The notes below the pieces were generated by a model. That model had not been told where the DNA came from and searched no databases. It saw only the letters and a program-made list of their open reading frames with translations. Source: Spodoptera frugiperda (Eukaryota; Arthropoda; Insecta; Lepidoptera; Noctuidae). Taken from it: 64,000 bases of DNA. This document shows positions 52,193-62,526 of the stretch, piece after piece; position 1 is the stretch's first letter, and each line of letters begins with the position of its first letter. The stretch is taken from NCBI RefSeq assembly GCF_023101765.2, contig NC_064229.1, positions 310,001 to 374,000 on the forward strand. Direction: 5' to 3'. The translations under genes and the position numbers were made by a program.

Positions 52193-53334
52193 TAAAAAAA
52201 AAACCGAACACATCCCCATCCAGGAAATCAAATTGCTCTCTAAAATACCAGCACTCGATCAACAAGTCAGATGTATGTACGAAATAAGAAAAAATGCCAT
52301 AAAAAATTTAGTCCGATCTGAAAATACACAAAAACCACATTAAATAAAGAAAATCAGATAGAATGACTAAATAAATATGAAAGTCACACCAAAATTAATA
52401 AGTTCAAAACTGACTCCATTACACAATTCAAATACCATTAACACAAACAAAAGAATGCTGATCATGAAATATCATGGAACTGAAAGCGGATACCTTCGGA
52501 ACTTCGATGGAAGCCTGAATTCATCGACTTAATGAACAAACTGAAAATTACTGAATAAACACAATGTCTGTGAAAAGGTTTCAGGAACGCAATGAGCCGA
52601 TGAGAACATTTCAGACCCTTTCAGTGCACAAAGAAAGTGATGAGGGGATCTTTCACAAATTACAATATTATGATCCTATAAATCAGGGGTTCCTAATTGT
52701 TTATTAATCGAGGACCAGTTTTTTTTTTGGTCAGGAGTCGCTATTACTATTATTTTATTCATATGATACCACATTAAAATTATTAACCTACCAAGTTTTG
52801 TTTTTGTAACCTTACAAAATAGACTCTCTATGAGTTTAAGTATCTATATTTCATTGATAAAATATACGAGTAGAAAATGCGATAGTGTCATATTTCACGT
52901 AAGGGTGTTTTACATTAATAATCATGGCTTGCCGTCAGGCGATTCTTTGATATGGTCTCAATAATACCCTAGAGTTATGGGAAATAAAAAAACAAACACG
53001 TTATATAGTCTGTAAATAAATTAATTCATTAATATTTTCAACAGCCTCCCAAAAACCACACAATAAGAACCAAAGATGAAGTGTTTTTCCAAGCCCATTA
53101 AAATAAAAGGTAGGGTAGGTTCTTGCAATTTATTTCGGACATTTCAACCGGAATGCACCTGTGGCCGGAATAGGGATCTCGTGGTGATTTTACCCTGAAA
53201 CTGAAGATTTATGACTGACCATCACGGTTGATATCACTTAGAAGGATGGGTGTGCAGTGTTTTTCTAACAAGAGTATCATGATGTATCATGTTTGATTTT
53301 CATATTTTTAAACTTGGTATTCTTTCCTATTCGT
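52193..53334. other. AT-rich stretch without recognised features
   Basis: GGGGTTCCTAATTGTTTATT and GGTCAGGAGTCGC near 52687-52740 resemble an old repeat, with no partner in the window. Confidence 0.35.
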
Positions 53335-53430
53335 GGATCACACAAAAAAGTAGTGCTCTATAACGGCATCGAATCAGCGAAATGTTATACAGAAGCTATT
53401 GGCTTTGCCATTGCACCAACAGTGTTGTCA
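53335..53430 (-). mobile_element. Family C SINE head, very diverged
   Basis: CGTGGATCACACAAAAAAGT, CGGCATCGAATCAGCG and GCCATTGCACCAACAGTG follow the order of the antisense C head at low similarity. Confidence 0.35.
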
Positions 53431-54043
53431 ATTAAGAAAATATCGTTTCCCAAGTCTAACGTGACCTAAAAACCTAGCGTTAGACAACAGCCGCTTAACA
53501 AACATTAAATCATCCATTGGCTGATAATCGAAATTAGTTTGACAAAGCTACGAACTACTATTCAATGTTGCAAATACACTATTCAAACACACACAATACA
53601 TTCAATGGATTCTAAAAGCCTAACCTTTGCAGCTTTTCACTGCAATCAGTTGGGAATAATTAGTTAAAAGGATATAATCTCATTACTGTCATCATTTGCT
53701 TTAAATTTTCGAATAGTGTAATTGACTCATATCGCTATTGTGATATTTTTGAATAGTGTAGTTGACCCATATATTCTATGAATAGAAAATGTTTATTCCC
53801 TGTTCAAATCAATGTGCAATAAAATTAAAATATCTATTCATAGAAAATTAATTAAATTATTATTTATGTTCACTTGTAGCATACGACGAACTACCATTTA
53901 TGACTGTTTCATTTTTTGATAACAAGAGAACCTTTCAAAAGGCTTTAAGCTTAGAATATCTAGAAAATTTAGAATTCTCATCTTACTTAAACTACCGTGA
54001 TAATAATAATAAAACCCTGTAAATAATTATGTTAACGTAACCT
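53431..54043. other. AT-rich stretch without recognised features
   Basis: Contains the near-repeat AATAGTGTAATTGACTCATAT and AATAGTGTAGTTGACCCATAT about 50 bp apart (53715 and 53755). Otherwise nothing. Confidence 0.35.
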
Positions 54044-54199
54044 CTGCATCCGGAGCTGCGGACTACCTAACGGATTTACCGGTGCATAAATAGGAACGGG
54101 GGCTCGAAAAGCAGGAGTAGGAACGGGGTGGTTTTTAGTCAATAAGAGTCTGACACTCCCTCTAGAGAAATCACTGGATGATTTTCTGCCCTTAAAAAA
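54044..54199 (+). mobile_element. Family D retroelement with internal duplication
   Basis: CATCCGGAGCTGCGGACTAC and GGTGCATAAATAGGAACGGG, then again GGCTCGAAAAGCAGGAGTAG with GAACGGGGTGG: the TAGGAACGGG block occurs twice. The CTCGCCTCGCCCAAGGCG segment is deleted. Confidence 0.75.
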
Positions 54200-54436
54200 G
54201 CGTCTACACTATAATTTCTTCCTACCTATTTAAAATCCCATTTCTTCATACATAAAGTCTTCTACCTCCTTGCTACAAGGAACACGTGTATGAAATTGTT
54301 CATCTCGGCTGTTGCATAGGGACAGGTATATACTACACAGGTATATTAATATACTTCTTGTGAGCCTTGCGACGCAACAAGTCTAGCGATATTATTTATC
54401 TTCTAATATACTGTTTCTCAAACTTAGCCACTAGAG

Positions 54437-54545
54437 ATTTTTTTTATGGAATAGGAGGTAAACGAGTCGACGCTTCACCTAATGGTAAGAAATCAGCGTC
54501 GCCCTTGGACACCCACTACACTAGAGGAGTCACATGTACTATTAA
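54437..54545 (+). mobile_element. Family B repeat, 5' third
   Basis: TTTTTTTTATGGAATAGGAG, CACCTAATGGTAAGAAATCA and CACTAGAGGAGTCACATGT. Confidence 0.6.
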
Positions 54546-55904
54546 CACGTTTAGTTTGCATCATGACCATACACACAGTTTTTAAAAAGATTTTGATTTT
54601 ACTATCTTATGGTTGGTTCTGAGACAATGTTTTAAGACATTAAATCCACCATTCACTGTTATTTGTTAGAAGAAGATTAATACAATAATCCAGTGCAGTT
54701 GTGTTCATATTTGTACTGTATTTTTTTTGTGCGTATTTTGCTGCATTGTACTCGATGCTGAATAAAGTATTTTCTTTATTACTTGCAAATAAAAAAAAAT
54801 ATTTCAACACTTATGTTCGTGAGAAAGGTTGAGAATCTCCTTATAAATCACATGTTGTATCTCGACTTAACATACATTTTAATAACAAGAGTCTTCTTAC
54901 GTTAACACGTAGTTAATAACGTTACTAGCACACGTGTCAGTAAATCTGAGAAATGTTAGAGTTACGTGTAATCGTATCAAATGTTCCAGTGACGTATATT
55001 AGGCGCGCCATAAACATGGACACTTTTATTTCTTGTGTCGGATACACTATAAAAGAATAATCTATTTACTGATAATTTACGGTGCATTGTTTGGCTGTTA
55101 GTGGACAAAAACGGACTGATATAATATTTGTCTCTTTTAATAAGGGGGTTTGCCATTTGCACGCTTGACAGGTGATTTTGATGATTTAGTTAAATCAAGG
55201 AAATAAGGATGATGCTGGCTACCTCATGGTGACTCGGTGGCTAGTTACAGATTGAACACAATCAATTACCATTCCACTCCCATTATTACTTGTCTCTAGT
55301 TTCTGTGTGTTAAATAAGCTTATGTTCAAATGGCAAACGTTAAGATCGCGTTTTAATAAGTCGTGTTTACAACTATGTACATACATTTTACTACACATAA
55401 TTACGCGCGCTAAACGCGCAATAGCGTGTCATAGGCTACGCGCGTTAGCACATGCCATGCATATGCCAGAATAAAATATATGTAGTTGTTAACGCGCGCT
55501 TCGTAGGCTTACTGTTTTTATTTATTTTTTTCATTCTCTTCCAGCTATACTAAGCATCTTCGTACTGATCTAAACCTTTTTTTGTGGAATCGCTTTTTCT
55601 AAGCCACAAATTGTATCTAAGTTTGTGTCTTGCCTTATTACTAAGAACTTGTCTATCATTATTACATTAATTGTATTATATAAAGCCCAATATTTGACTG
55701 AAATTTACATAACATTTGAAGTGAGGTAAATTAACTACATGTCATAATTGATGTTCGTTATTTAATATTCAGTCAATAAATGTTAACTTCAAACGCGATG
55801 TCAGTGATATAATCAGAGAACTGAAGGTCTCTTGTAAGTCAAATTCTAAAGAAATTACTCAGTTGTTATTGCAAAGAGCCCATGTTATACATATACCGTA
55901 GGGT
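54546..55904. other. AT-rich stretch with a CGCG-rich patch
   Basis: At 55402-55508 AATTACGCGCGCTAAACGCG, GCTACGCGCGTTAGCACATG and GTTAACGCGCGCTTCG repeat an ACGCGCG core three times. No frame or splice signal is attached. The rest is featureless. Confidence 0.35.
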
Positions 55905-55990
55905 CACGCCCCAACCGTCGCGAGAGACACCACGGGCGTCGTCTACTGCGGGTCTACGGACGTCGAGGAAGGGTAGCTCGCCGCCCAAAA
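55905..55990 (-). other. Orphan GC-rich island, open in one frame
   Basis: About 85 bases with high GC (CCCAACCGTCGCGAGAGACA; GGTCTACGGACGTCGAGGAA). On the minus strand one frame is open across it (GELPFLDVRRPAVDDARGVS) and continues without a stop to about 55870. It has no partner in the window and no recognisable domain. Likely a fragment of a GC-rich retroelement coding region, or of a processed host sequence. Confidence 0.3.
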
Positions 55991-56582
55991 CCAGCCTAAA
56001 TCTTAAAGAAATAAATTAATATTATACATAAAAAAAAACATGTTTAAAATGTATTAATTTATTTCATGAAAATACGAATTAGCTGTCCTTAGGTTAGAAT
56101 AAAAAAAACAGCGAAAGTAAGCGAAAAATATCAAACGATTGATGTCAGAAATTACCGTACTAAATAAAGTGTTCATTCAAGCATTATCATAATTAGTATA
56201 AAAGTAAATAAAGCCTACAAAGTAAATACATAATAACGTTTTTACATTAAACCCTCAAAGGGAAAATAAACAAGTACCTAATATTTAAAGAATACCAAAC
56301 ATTTTTTACATGGAATCAGCAAATTAATAATTGATTGCTTGCTTACTGAGAATTAATCGTTAGACCAACAACTTCATTAGATCAAAAACGCTTTGATACA
56401 AAATCTATACTAATATTACAAGACATTATGTATGTTTGTTTGTTAAAATCAGATATCGCTACATCTTAAAAAGTCTTTTATCGTTTTTTATTGATATATG
56501 TTTAAATTATTAGCAATGAACAACATTTTTCTTAAAAAAAAAACAGCTTATAAGGCAATTGGCAAATTAATTTGCTATTTTC
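55991..56582. other. AT-rich stretch without recognised features
   Basis: Nothing recognisable. Confidence 0.4.
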
Positions 56583-56692
56583 TTAAACAGGAAAAATCCA
56601 TCCCATTTCTTGTGAGGTGAGTCAAACTGTTACCGACTAAAACCACCCCATTCCAACTCCTGTCCGCAGCTGGAGCCCCGGTAACGCGCTAG
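56583..56692 (-). mobile_element. Family D retroelement, rearranged
   Basis: CATCCCATTTCTTGTGAGGT, AACCACCCCATTCCAACTCC, then TGTCCGCAGCTGGAGCCCCG: the GTCCGCAGCT block has moved in front of GGAGCCCCGG. Confidence 0.6.
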
Positions 56693-56702
56693 ATTTAACA
56701 TA

Positions 56703-56779
56703 CAACTGATGGGCGGCGGTGATTGCTTACCATCAGGTGACTCGTTTGCTTGTTTGCCTCCTATTCCATAAAAAAAATA
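56703..56779 (-). mobile_element. Family B repeat, 5' end
   Basis: GATGGGCGGCGGTGATTGCT, TACCATCAGGTGACTCGTTT and GCCTCCTATTCCATAAAAAA. It defines the 5' end (TTTTTTATGGAATAGGAGGC on the sense strand). Confidence 0.7.
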
Positions 56780-56807
56780 CAACTAACTGTAGCTGAATGC
56801 GTACCCT

Positions 56808-56991
56808 TTTTTTGAGGGGGGAAAATCATACAATGACTTTTCTCGCCTTGGCCGAGGCGAGAGGGAGTGTCAGGCGCTTACTGACTATAAACTACCTCGT
56901 TCCTACTCCTGCTTTTCGAACCGGAGCCCCGGTAAACCCGCTAGGTAGTCCGCAGCTCCGGATCAGGCATCAGCCCTACTGGGCCCCATCT
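56808..56991 (-). mobile_element. Family D retroelement, reference copy with duplication
   Basis: The 184-bp element is flanked by TGAATGCGTACCCT at 56794-56807 and 56992-57005, an exact 14-bp target-site duplication. The sense strand starts AGATGGGGCCCAGTAGGGCT, GATGCCTGATCCGGAGCTGC, GGACTACCTAGCGGGTTTAC and CGGGGCTCCGG, and ends GATTTTCCCCCCTCAAAAAA. The A tail and the duplication show target-primed insertion by a LINE. There is no coding frame. GGTTCGAAAAGC could be a worn B box, but no A box is convincing, so its SINE origin (tRNA or other) is open. Confidence 0.85.
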
Positions 56992-57005
56992 TGAATGCGT
57001 ACCCT

Positions 57006-57456
57006 ACAACTGATCGGGAAAAGACCAGGAGAAAGAAAACAGATAGTTCCTAAAGTCAATATCCAATGATATCTCATGTTAACATTTTAATCCATGGGAA
57101 CTCCCCAGAAACAGCTTGAGGAAGTAAACTGTATATTACACATAAGTCGCCTATTAATATCAATCAAGGAGCCATATAGTTTTTATTATTTACTTGATAA
57201 ATAATACTGATAAAGTATATCTTTCATTTAAACTCTTTTAGTTAATGATACTAACTGTTATTATTTTCTTAGACTAAAAATTTTATTTTGGCTTGGTTTT
57301 CTGATTAAAGTGATTGACGGTATAGTCTCTTACGAAACGAGCACCTAACTTCACTGATGCTTTGACTTTGACAATGTAAACTGGTCTGATACCTGCCGCT
57401 TCTTTTTGCCATCGACCTACATGACAGCACTTTCAAGAAAAGAGCATACTCCTTTT
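57006..57456. other. AT-rich stretch without recognised features
   Basis: ACCTGCCGCTTCTTTTTGCC and ATCGACCTACATGACAGCAC near 57390 are GC-richer but unassigned. Confidence 0.35.
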
Positions 57457-57569
57457 TAAAAGGTCGGCAACGCACCTGTGACTCCTCTGGTGTTGCGGGT
57501 GTCCATGGGCGGCGCTAATCGCTTACCATCAGGTGACTCGTCTGCTCGTATACCACCTATTGCATAAAA
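57457..57569 (-). mobile_element. Family B repeat, 5' third
   Basis: GGTCGGCAACGCACCTGTGA, CTCCTCTGGTGTTGCGGGTG and TCCATGGGCGGCGCTAATCG, then ATACCACCTATTGCATAAAA. Confidence 0.7.
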
Positions 57570-57970
57570 AAATCCTTTCTCCATAACAGCCTAAATCAAA
57601 CAAATAATATTAATTGAGCCGTAATTAATCAATTTCTTCAGAAGCTGGTGTTTGATACCCCAAACATTTCTCTTAATGAACAATTCTTATCTGGACTCGG
57701 TTGAATGAACATTTTGTGTGGAAACAAATTATTATTATTATTACATTTACGCAACGGCAGCGTTCGTTATTTCTGCACCTTTTTATTTTATTCATTTTTT
57801 TTAACGGAAAGGAAATATGTTTTTTTTATGTTTGCTCTTGTATCTTGTTAATTTGATTAAAATTGTATTAATTAAACAGAAATATTTCAGAAGTCCACTA
57901 TTTCGAGAAACAAATAAATGGGAAATCGTTATCGTTAATAACAGACACTTCTGCCTAGACCTTTAAGAAA

Positions 57971-58123
57971 TCCAGAGCTGCGGAGTATCTAGCCGGTTAC
58001 CAGGCCTCCGGTTCGAAGAGCAGTAGTACGAACGGGGTGGTGTTTAGTCGATAGGAATCTGACACTCTCTCTTGCCTTACCCTAGGCGCGACAAGCCATT
58101 CGATGTTTTTACCCTCTCAAAGA
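57971..58123 (+). mobile_element. Family D retroelement
   Basis: TCCAGAGCTGCGGAGTATCT, CCAGGCCTCCGGTTCGAAGA, GATAGGAATCTGACACTCTC and ACCCTCTCAAAGAAG. Confidence 0.7.
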
Positions 58124-58645
58124 AGAAACAAAAAAGGCCTTTAACATAAAGAAAACTTAATATTAACCTCCGGCAGTCCTTGTGAAATTATTTGCTCAGT
58201 TACAAAGAAAGAAAATTGTTGTCTAATTTGAATTCAATTTTATGCGGAACACCAAGTTACTAAGGAAAATGCAGTAGCTGTTCCGATATCCCCTGGGAAT
58301 TTGGTCAACAACGAATTTGCATTCACAGCTGCTCCTCAAAATATTACTTTGCCGCCCATAAAATAAAGTTCAATATCCCAAAACACTAAAGCTCAAGACC
58401 GTGTCTTAAGACACTGTTCATTCTGAATTCAACCTTATACACACGGATATAAAATTGAGATTCGTTAGTACTAGATACATGCAAATGGTATCTAAATTAA
58501 ATACAACGTCTACCTCTGAAGCAATTGAGTTTGTTCAATGTTGATATTGGATACACAAACGGACGGAGGACTTTGTTGACTATCTATAGAAGACTGTTGA
58601 ATACAAACATGTGTTTGATAGTCAAGGTTTTGTACCTGGGATTAC
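58124..58645. other. AT-rich stretch without recognised features
   Basis: Nothing recognisable. Confidence 0.4.
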
Positions 58646-58702
58646 ATAACGCTGGCTTTTAATCCCCGAAGGGATCGGCAAAAGCAAAATGACTTATACG
58701 GC
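58646..58702 (-). mobile_element. Family A SINE tail scrap
   Basis: AACGCTGGCTTTTAATCCCC, GAAGGGATCGGCAAAAGC corresponds to the antisense tail with its CCCCGAAGGGG hairpin. Confidence 0.4.
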
Positions 58703-58724
58703 AAAGCACTACGCAAGCGTTGTT

Positions 58725-58945
58725 TTGCTATCGGATACGGTTGCAAACGAGCTAACGGAACATCTGATAGCAAGCATTTGGCGCTTTAAGTGCAGGTTTC
58801 CTAAAATACTCGAATTGGAAGATTTAGGGATCGGGAATTGAAGAAGCATTTATAACTCTCACTCACACGAGAGAAAACATAACGCAAGCGTTGTTTCATG
58901 ACGGTTTCTGTGAGGCCATGGTATCTATAGCATGGCTTTTCTACG
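58725..58945 (+). mobile_element. Family B repeat, diverged
   Basis: TTGCAAACGAGCTAACGGAA, CATCTGATAGCAAGCATTTG, GAAGATTTAGGGATCGGGAA, AACGCAAGCGTTGTTTCATG and CTGTGAGGCCATGGTATC. It lies in opposite orientation to the split B copy just downstream. Confidence 0.6.
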
Positions 58946-59085
58946 TGTAGAATAGATTAAGGAAAAACAAAAGCAAATCTCAACATTATGTTTCCGACAT
59001 TGCTAGTATATGTCTACTGAAAAACTATGTAGTTGTATAATAAAGCACTGAAGGATAAAATTTCTGAAACAAAAACTACGAACAG

Positions 59086-59138
59086 ACAGACCAAGTGCGG
59101 GAGAGCCGTGCTTCGGCACGAATGGGCTGGCTTGACCG
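59086..59138 (-). mobile_element. Family B repeat, left part of a split copy
   Basis: CAAGTGCGGGAGAGCCGTGC, TTCGGCACGAATGGGCTGGC, TTGACCG equals the 3' end of B on the minus strand. It breaks off exactly where the LINE begins and resumes at 62527. Confidence 0.75.
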
Positions 59139-59192
59139 ACGGAATGTTGGCTTAGGGAAGGTTCAATATTAGAACCACTGCCGGGCTACGCA

Positions 59193-61277
59193 ATGTATCG
59201 CTCTCACTCGCAACTAAACAAAAACGGAGGCGTCATAATCTATACTAAGACAAATAGAAACGTAAAAGTATTTAACTCAGTGATCCTAGAATCGGACAGC
59301 ATAATACTCATCCTGGACAACAAAATAGCCGTCATAGGAATATATAGATCTCCATCTACTCCAAATGTAACTAACTTCTTAACATCACTAGACTCCACTC
59401 TATCACAACTAAAACAATACCAAACAATTACACTTGCTGGAGATTTAAATATAGGCATAATAAATGCAACCAGTCCAAATAGCTCGGAATACCTCTGTTT
59501 AATGGCCTCACACTCTCTTCTACCTGCAATAACAGCTGAAACAAGAACAGACACTTGCCTTGATCACATATTCATAAAATCTAAATATAACTCCATGGGG
59601 ATGGTCGCAAAATGCTCAATTACAGACCACGACATTGCTTTGGCAGTTCTCTCACAAGCAAATAGAGACAGAAACCTATACACGAAACACAGATTAGTTA
59701 ACAAAACAGACGATAAAGCGATCAATGAAGAACTGTCAAAAACGGATTGGTGTGACATACTTAAATCAGACTGTCCTAATAAAGCTGCAAATACGCTCAC
59801 TACTATCATCACTAGCATAATAAATAAACACACACACAAAGTTAAAGTAAGCAAAAGCCGATTTACACTCAAACCGTGGGTCACACCAGGACTTCTACGG
59901 TGTATAAAACATCGTGACAAACTTCACCAAATCATGAAATCAGACCCAGAAGACGATTTAAAAAAGCTAATTTATACCCGATACAGAAACTTTTGCAACG
60001 GCCTCTTACACAAATTAAAAACTGAATACAATAGTCAACTGATAAACAAAAACCAAAAAGACCCGAAAAAATTATGGAACACTTTGAAATCAATTTATAG
60101 CCCTGATAAAAATAGAACAAAAACTGGTGATCAATTAATTCTAAACGCGACGGATCCTGTCCGCTCACTTAATATCTGTAACGCTTACTTCACCAGCGTA
60201 GGAACAAAACTATCCGACAGCATACTAACACGTATCTCTGAAACCCAAGAATCTCTAGCCAGAAAATATAAAACGTCACACTCATACTCTCTCTCTCAAA
60301 ACTCTTTTTTCCTCCACCCAACAGACGAAGAAGAAGTATTTAAATTCATGTACCAACTTAAAATTGACAGTGCACCAGGTATAGATGGTATAACTACAAA
60401 GTTCCTCCTTAAACATAAGAATTCAATCCTCACTCCACTCACTCATATCTTTAATCTTAGTCTGCAGACTGGCACTTATCCGGAGTGCTGGAAAATTGCA
60501 TCTGTCAGACCAATACACAAAAACGGACCAGAAGATACTCCCGAAAACTATCGCCCCATTGCTCTCTTACCCATAATGTCTAAAATTCTTGAAAAAATAG
60601 TAAACAACCGGCTAGTGAACTACTTTGAAAAACACAACTTAAACTCAGATCGGCAATTTGGTTTTCGGCGAGGGAAATCAACAGTAGACGCAGCCACACT
60701 TCTAACAAATTCAGTAGCCTCTTTCACTCATGCTGGAGACCAAACTCTAGGGCTATTCTTAGACCTGGCAAAGGCTTTCGACACCATCTCAATTAACCTC
60801 CTCCTGAAAAAGTTGGAATGTGTAGGCATACGAGGTGTCGCACTAGACTGGTTTACCAACTACCTAACGAACCGCAAGCAAATGGTAACAGTAGGGGAAT
60901 ATTCAAGCGAATTGCTTCCCATTAGCTTCGGTATCCCACAGGGTAGCATACTAGGCCCAACCTTATTTAGTTTCTATATGAACGATATTTTAAACACACA
61001 TATACCTAACTCCATAATTATATCATATGCCGATGACACTGTTATACTGTTTCACGACAAATCTTGGGAGAAAGTATACCAACTAGCAGAAGAAGGTTTA
61101 CTAATAATTTCCGAAGCCCTAGACACAAATCTCTTGACACTAAACATAAAAAAGACCAAATACGTCACCTTCTACAAAACAGTGGCTTCCCGACCACCAA
61201 GACAACTAGCTATAAAATACCACACCTGCTACACACCCCTTCAACCACACCTTCACACTGCAACTGTACTACAATAG
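59193..61277 (+). CDS. LINE ORF2: endonuclease (partial) and reverse transcriptase
   Basis: A 694-codon frame from the first ATG; the same frame is open back to 59139 at the truncation point, so that ATG is probably not a native start. Residues 1-150 are the rest of an APE-type endonuclease: NGGVIIY (11-17), GDLN (83-86), CLDHI (122-126) and the catalytic TDHD (144-147). Residues about 220-300 are a linker with KPWVTPGL and KKLWNTLKS. The RT domain spans about 390-660: APGIDGI (394-400), ENYRPIALLP (451-460), QFGFRRGKST (488-497), FLDLAKAFD with catalytic Asp524 (522-530), GIPQGSILGPTLF (580-592) and SYADD (611-615). All catalytic residues are present. The frame ends early at 61277 because of a frameshift between about 61200 and 61259. 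Confidence 0.9.
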   Translation: MYRSHSQLNKNGGVIIYTKTNRNVKVFNSVILESDSIILILDNKIAVIGIYRSPSTPNVTNFLTSLDSTLSQLKQYQTITLAGDLNIGIINATSPNSSEYLCLMASHSLLPAITAETRTDTCLDHIFIKSKYNSMGMVAKCSITDHDIALAVLSQANRDRNLYTKHRLVNKTDDKAINEELSKTDWCDILKSDCPNKAANTLTTIITSIINKHTHKVKVSKSRFTLKPWVTPGLLRCIKHRDKLHQIMKSDPEDDLKKLIYTRYRNFCNGLLHKLKTEYNSQLINKNQKDPKKLWNTLKSIYSPDKNRTKTGDQLILNATDPVRSLNICNAYFTSVGTKLSDSILTRISETQESLARKYKTSHSYSLSQNSFFLHPTDEEEVFKFMYQLKIDSAPGIDGITTKFLLKHKNSILTPLTHIFNLSLQTGTYPECWKIASVRPIHKNGPEDTPENYRPIALLPIMSKILEKIVNNRLVNYFEKHNLNSDRQFGFRRGKSTVDAATLLTNSVASFTHAGDQTLGLFLDLAKAFDTISINLLLKKLECVGIRGVALDWFTNYLTNRKQMVTVGEYSSELLPISFGIPQGSILGPTLFSFYMNDILNTHIPNSIIISYADDTVILFHDKSWEKVYQLAEEGLLIISEALDTNLLTLNIKKTKYVTFYKTVASRPPRQLAIKYHTCYTPLQPHLHTATVLQ

Positions 61278-61897
61278 AACACACACCTACTATCCAATAT
61301 CTCGGCATCACGCTAGACGAAAACCTATCATTTAAAGCTCACATACAATCACTCTCCAGCAAGGCTCGCAAACTAATATTCATAATGAAAAAACTCCGTG
61401 ACTGTACACCAACAAAAACCTTACGCATCATCTATCTTGGCCTGTGCCAGTCAGTTCTACAATATGGGATTGCAATCTGGGGTGCTGCTGCAAAAAGCAC
61501 ATTAATAGAAGTGGAAAGAGCTCAACGAGCTGTAATAAAAGTAGCCTTACGGAAGCCTTTCCGCTATCCCACTGATTTGATTTACAAAGATTTCGAGGTA
61601 TTGAGAGTGCGTCACCTATTCATACTATGTGCGACTCTAAGCGTACATAAAACCCTAAAAAGTAGGCCTGATTACAAAGAAATTATCAACAAGCGCGTGC
61701 TCCATATTCCATTACCGGACGCGAATAACCTTCTCGTCAGAAGATGTCCATTATATTCACACATCAAAGTGTACAACACAATCAACAAAAGTTGCGATGT
61801 CAAAAATTTGAATAAAATATCCTGTAAGAAAAAGATTACACAGTGGCTAAGTGAATTGACATATGAAGAGACCGAGGAAATATTGAAACATTACTAG
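61064..61897 (+). CDS. LINE ORF2 C-terminal part, after frameshift
   Basis: The genuine coding portion starts at about 61259 (residue 66, CNCTTIE); the first 65 codons only shadow the RT frame. It continues the LINE protein with YLGITLDENLSFKAHIQ, SKARKLIFIMKKLRD, SVLQYGIAIWG and VERAQRAVIKVAL, the thumb and post-RT region normal for CR1/Jockey-type LINEs. It ends EETEEILKHY with TAG at 61895-61897. It is joined to the preceding frame by a one-base loss or two-base gain. There is no RNase H motif and no CCHC zinc knuckle. Confidence 0.85.
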   Translation: MGESIPTSRRRFTNNFRSPRHKSLDTKHKKDQIRHLLQNSGFPTTKTTSYKIPHLLHTPSTTPSHCNCTTIEHTPTIQYLGITLDENLSFKAHIQSLSSKARKLIFIMKKLRDCTPTKTLRIIYLGLCQSVLQYGIAIWGAAAKSTLIEVERAQRAVIKVALRKPFRYPTDLIYKDFEVLRVRHLFILCATLSVHKTLKSRPDYKEIINKRVLHIPLPDANNLLVRRCPLYSHIKVYNTINKSCDVKNLNKISCKKKITQWLSELTYEETEEILKHY

Positions 61898-61917
61898 ACT
61901 ACTAAGACTATTGCAAC

Positions 61918-61948
61918 ACATATACACATACACACACACACTCACACA

Positions 61949-61981
<33 letters not shown>
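61918..61981 (+). repeat. CA microsatellite in the LINE 3' UTR
   Basis: About 30 CA units with a few TA, CT and CGT interruptions, starting 20 bases after the LINE stop codon. Confidence 0.9.
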
Positions 61982-61982
<1 letters not shown>

Positions 61983-62526
61983 TTTTTTAATTATTTTTGT
62001 ACTTACCTTAGAATTCATTGTTTTTGTTTTGAACTTAAAATTTTATTATTCTATTATAATAATATAAGACTGACTAATTGTTTAATATAATTTTATGTTA
62101 TGGCTCAAAACTGTTAAAGCTAACTATGTGATTCAATCACTTATATAGTCCTTGCTATACCTTATCTTAATATTTTGTTTTACTTTAAGATTTGGAAAAT
62201 TTTAACATTTTTATTTTGTGATCAAGAACTTTGCACCATGTACTACTTAATTTTCAGGCTCTTACTTAGTATGCTACATATTGCTGTACAACTCAACTTA
62301 GTTTATCTTTTAATATCTATCAATTTTGCTATTATTTAGATTCACTCAATAGTCCTACCTAATAATGTACTCAAGATGTCTCAACTCAAGTCCCCAAGAT
62401 ACAGGATTATCCTAGTTTGGGGGCTACCGATACACTTGATGACAACACCAAAATTAAACAAATTATTGTGATATAGTATAAGACCATAATGATTGTGAAG
62501 TTTGTTAATAAATTTATTCTTATTCT

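Larger units (their letters stand above)
59139..62526 (+). mobile_element. CR1/Jockey-type LINE, 5'-truncated, 3.4 kb
   Basis: The longest element in the window. It holds the second half of an AP endonuclease, a reverse transcriptase and a C-terminal region in one ORF2-like reading frame with a single frameshift, then a 0.6-kb 3' UTR with a CA repeat, AATAAA (62509) and a short TTATTCTTATTCT terminus instead of poly(A). The 5' end cuts into the endonuclease at TECWL, so ORF1, the 5' UTR and the N-terminal endonuclease are missing. It lies inside a B repeat whose two halves match across the insert, with no clear target duplication. The long open frame suggests youth; the truncation and frameshift mean it is dead. 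Clade assignment is by motif style only. Confidence 0.9.

Noticed and set aside
59564..59920. 118-codon minus-strand frame opposite the LINE
   Set aside because: It is a shadow of the LINE coding strand, as are the frames at 59240 and 59932.
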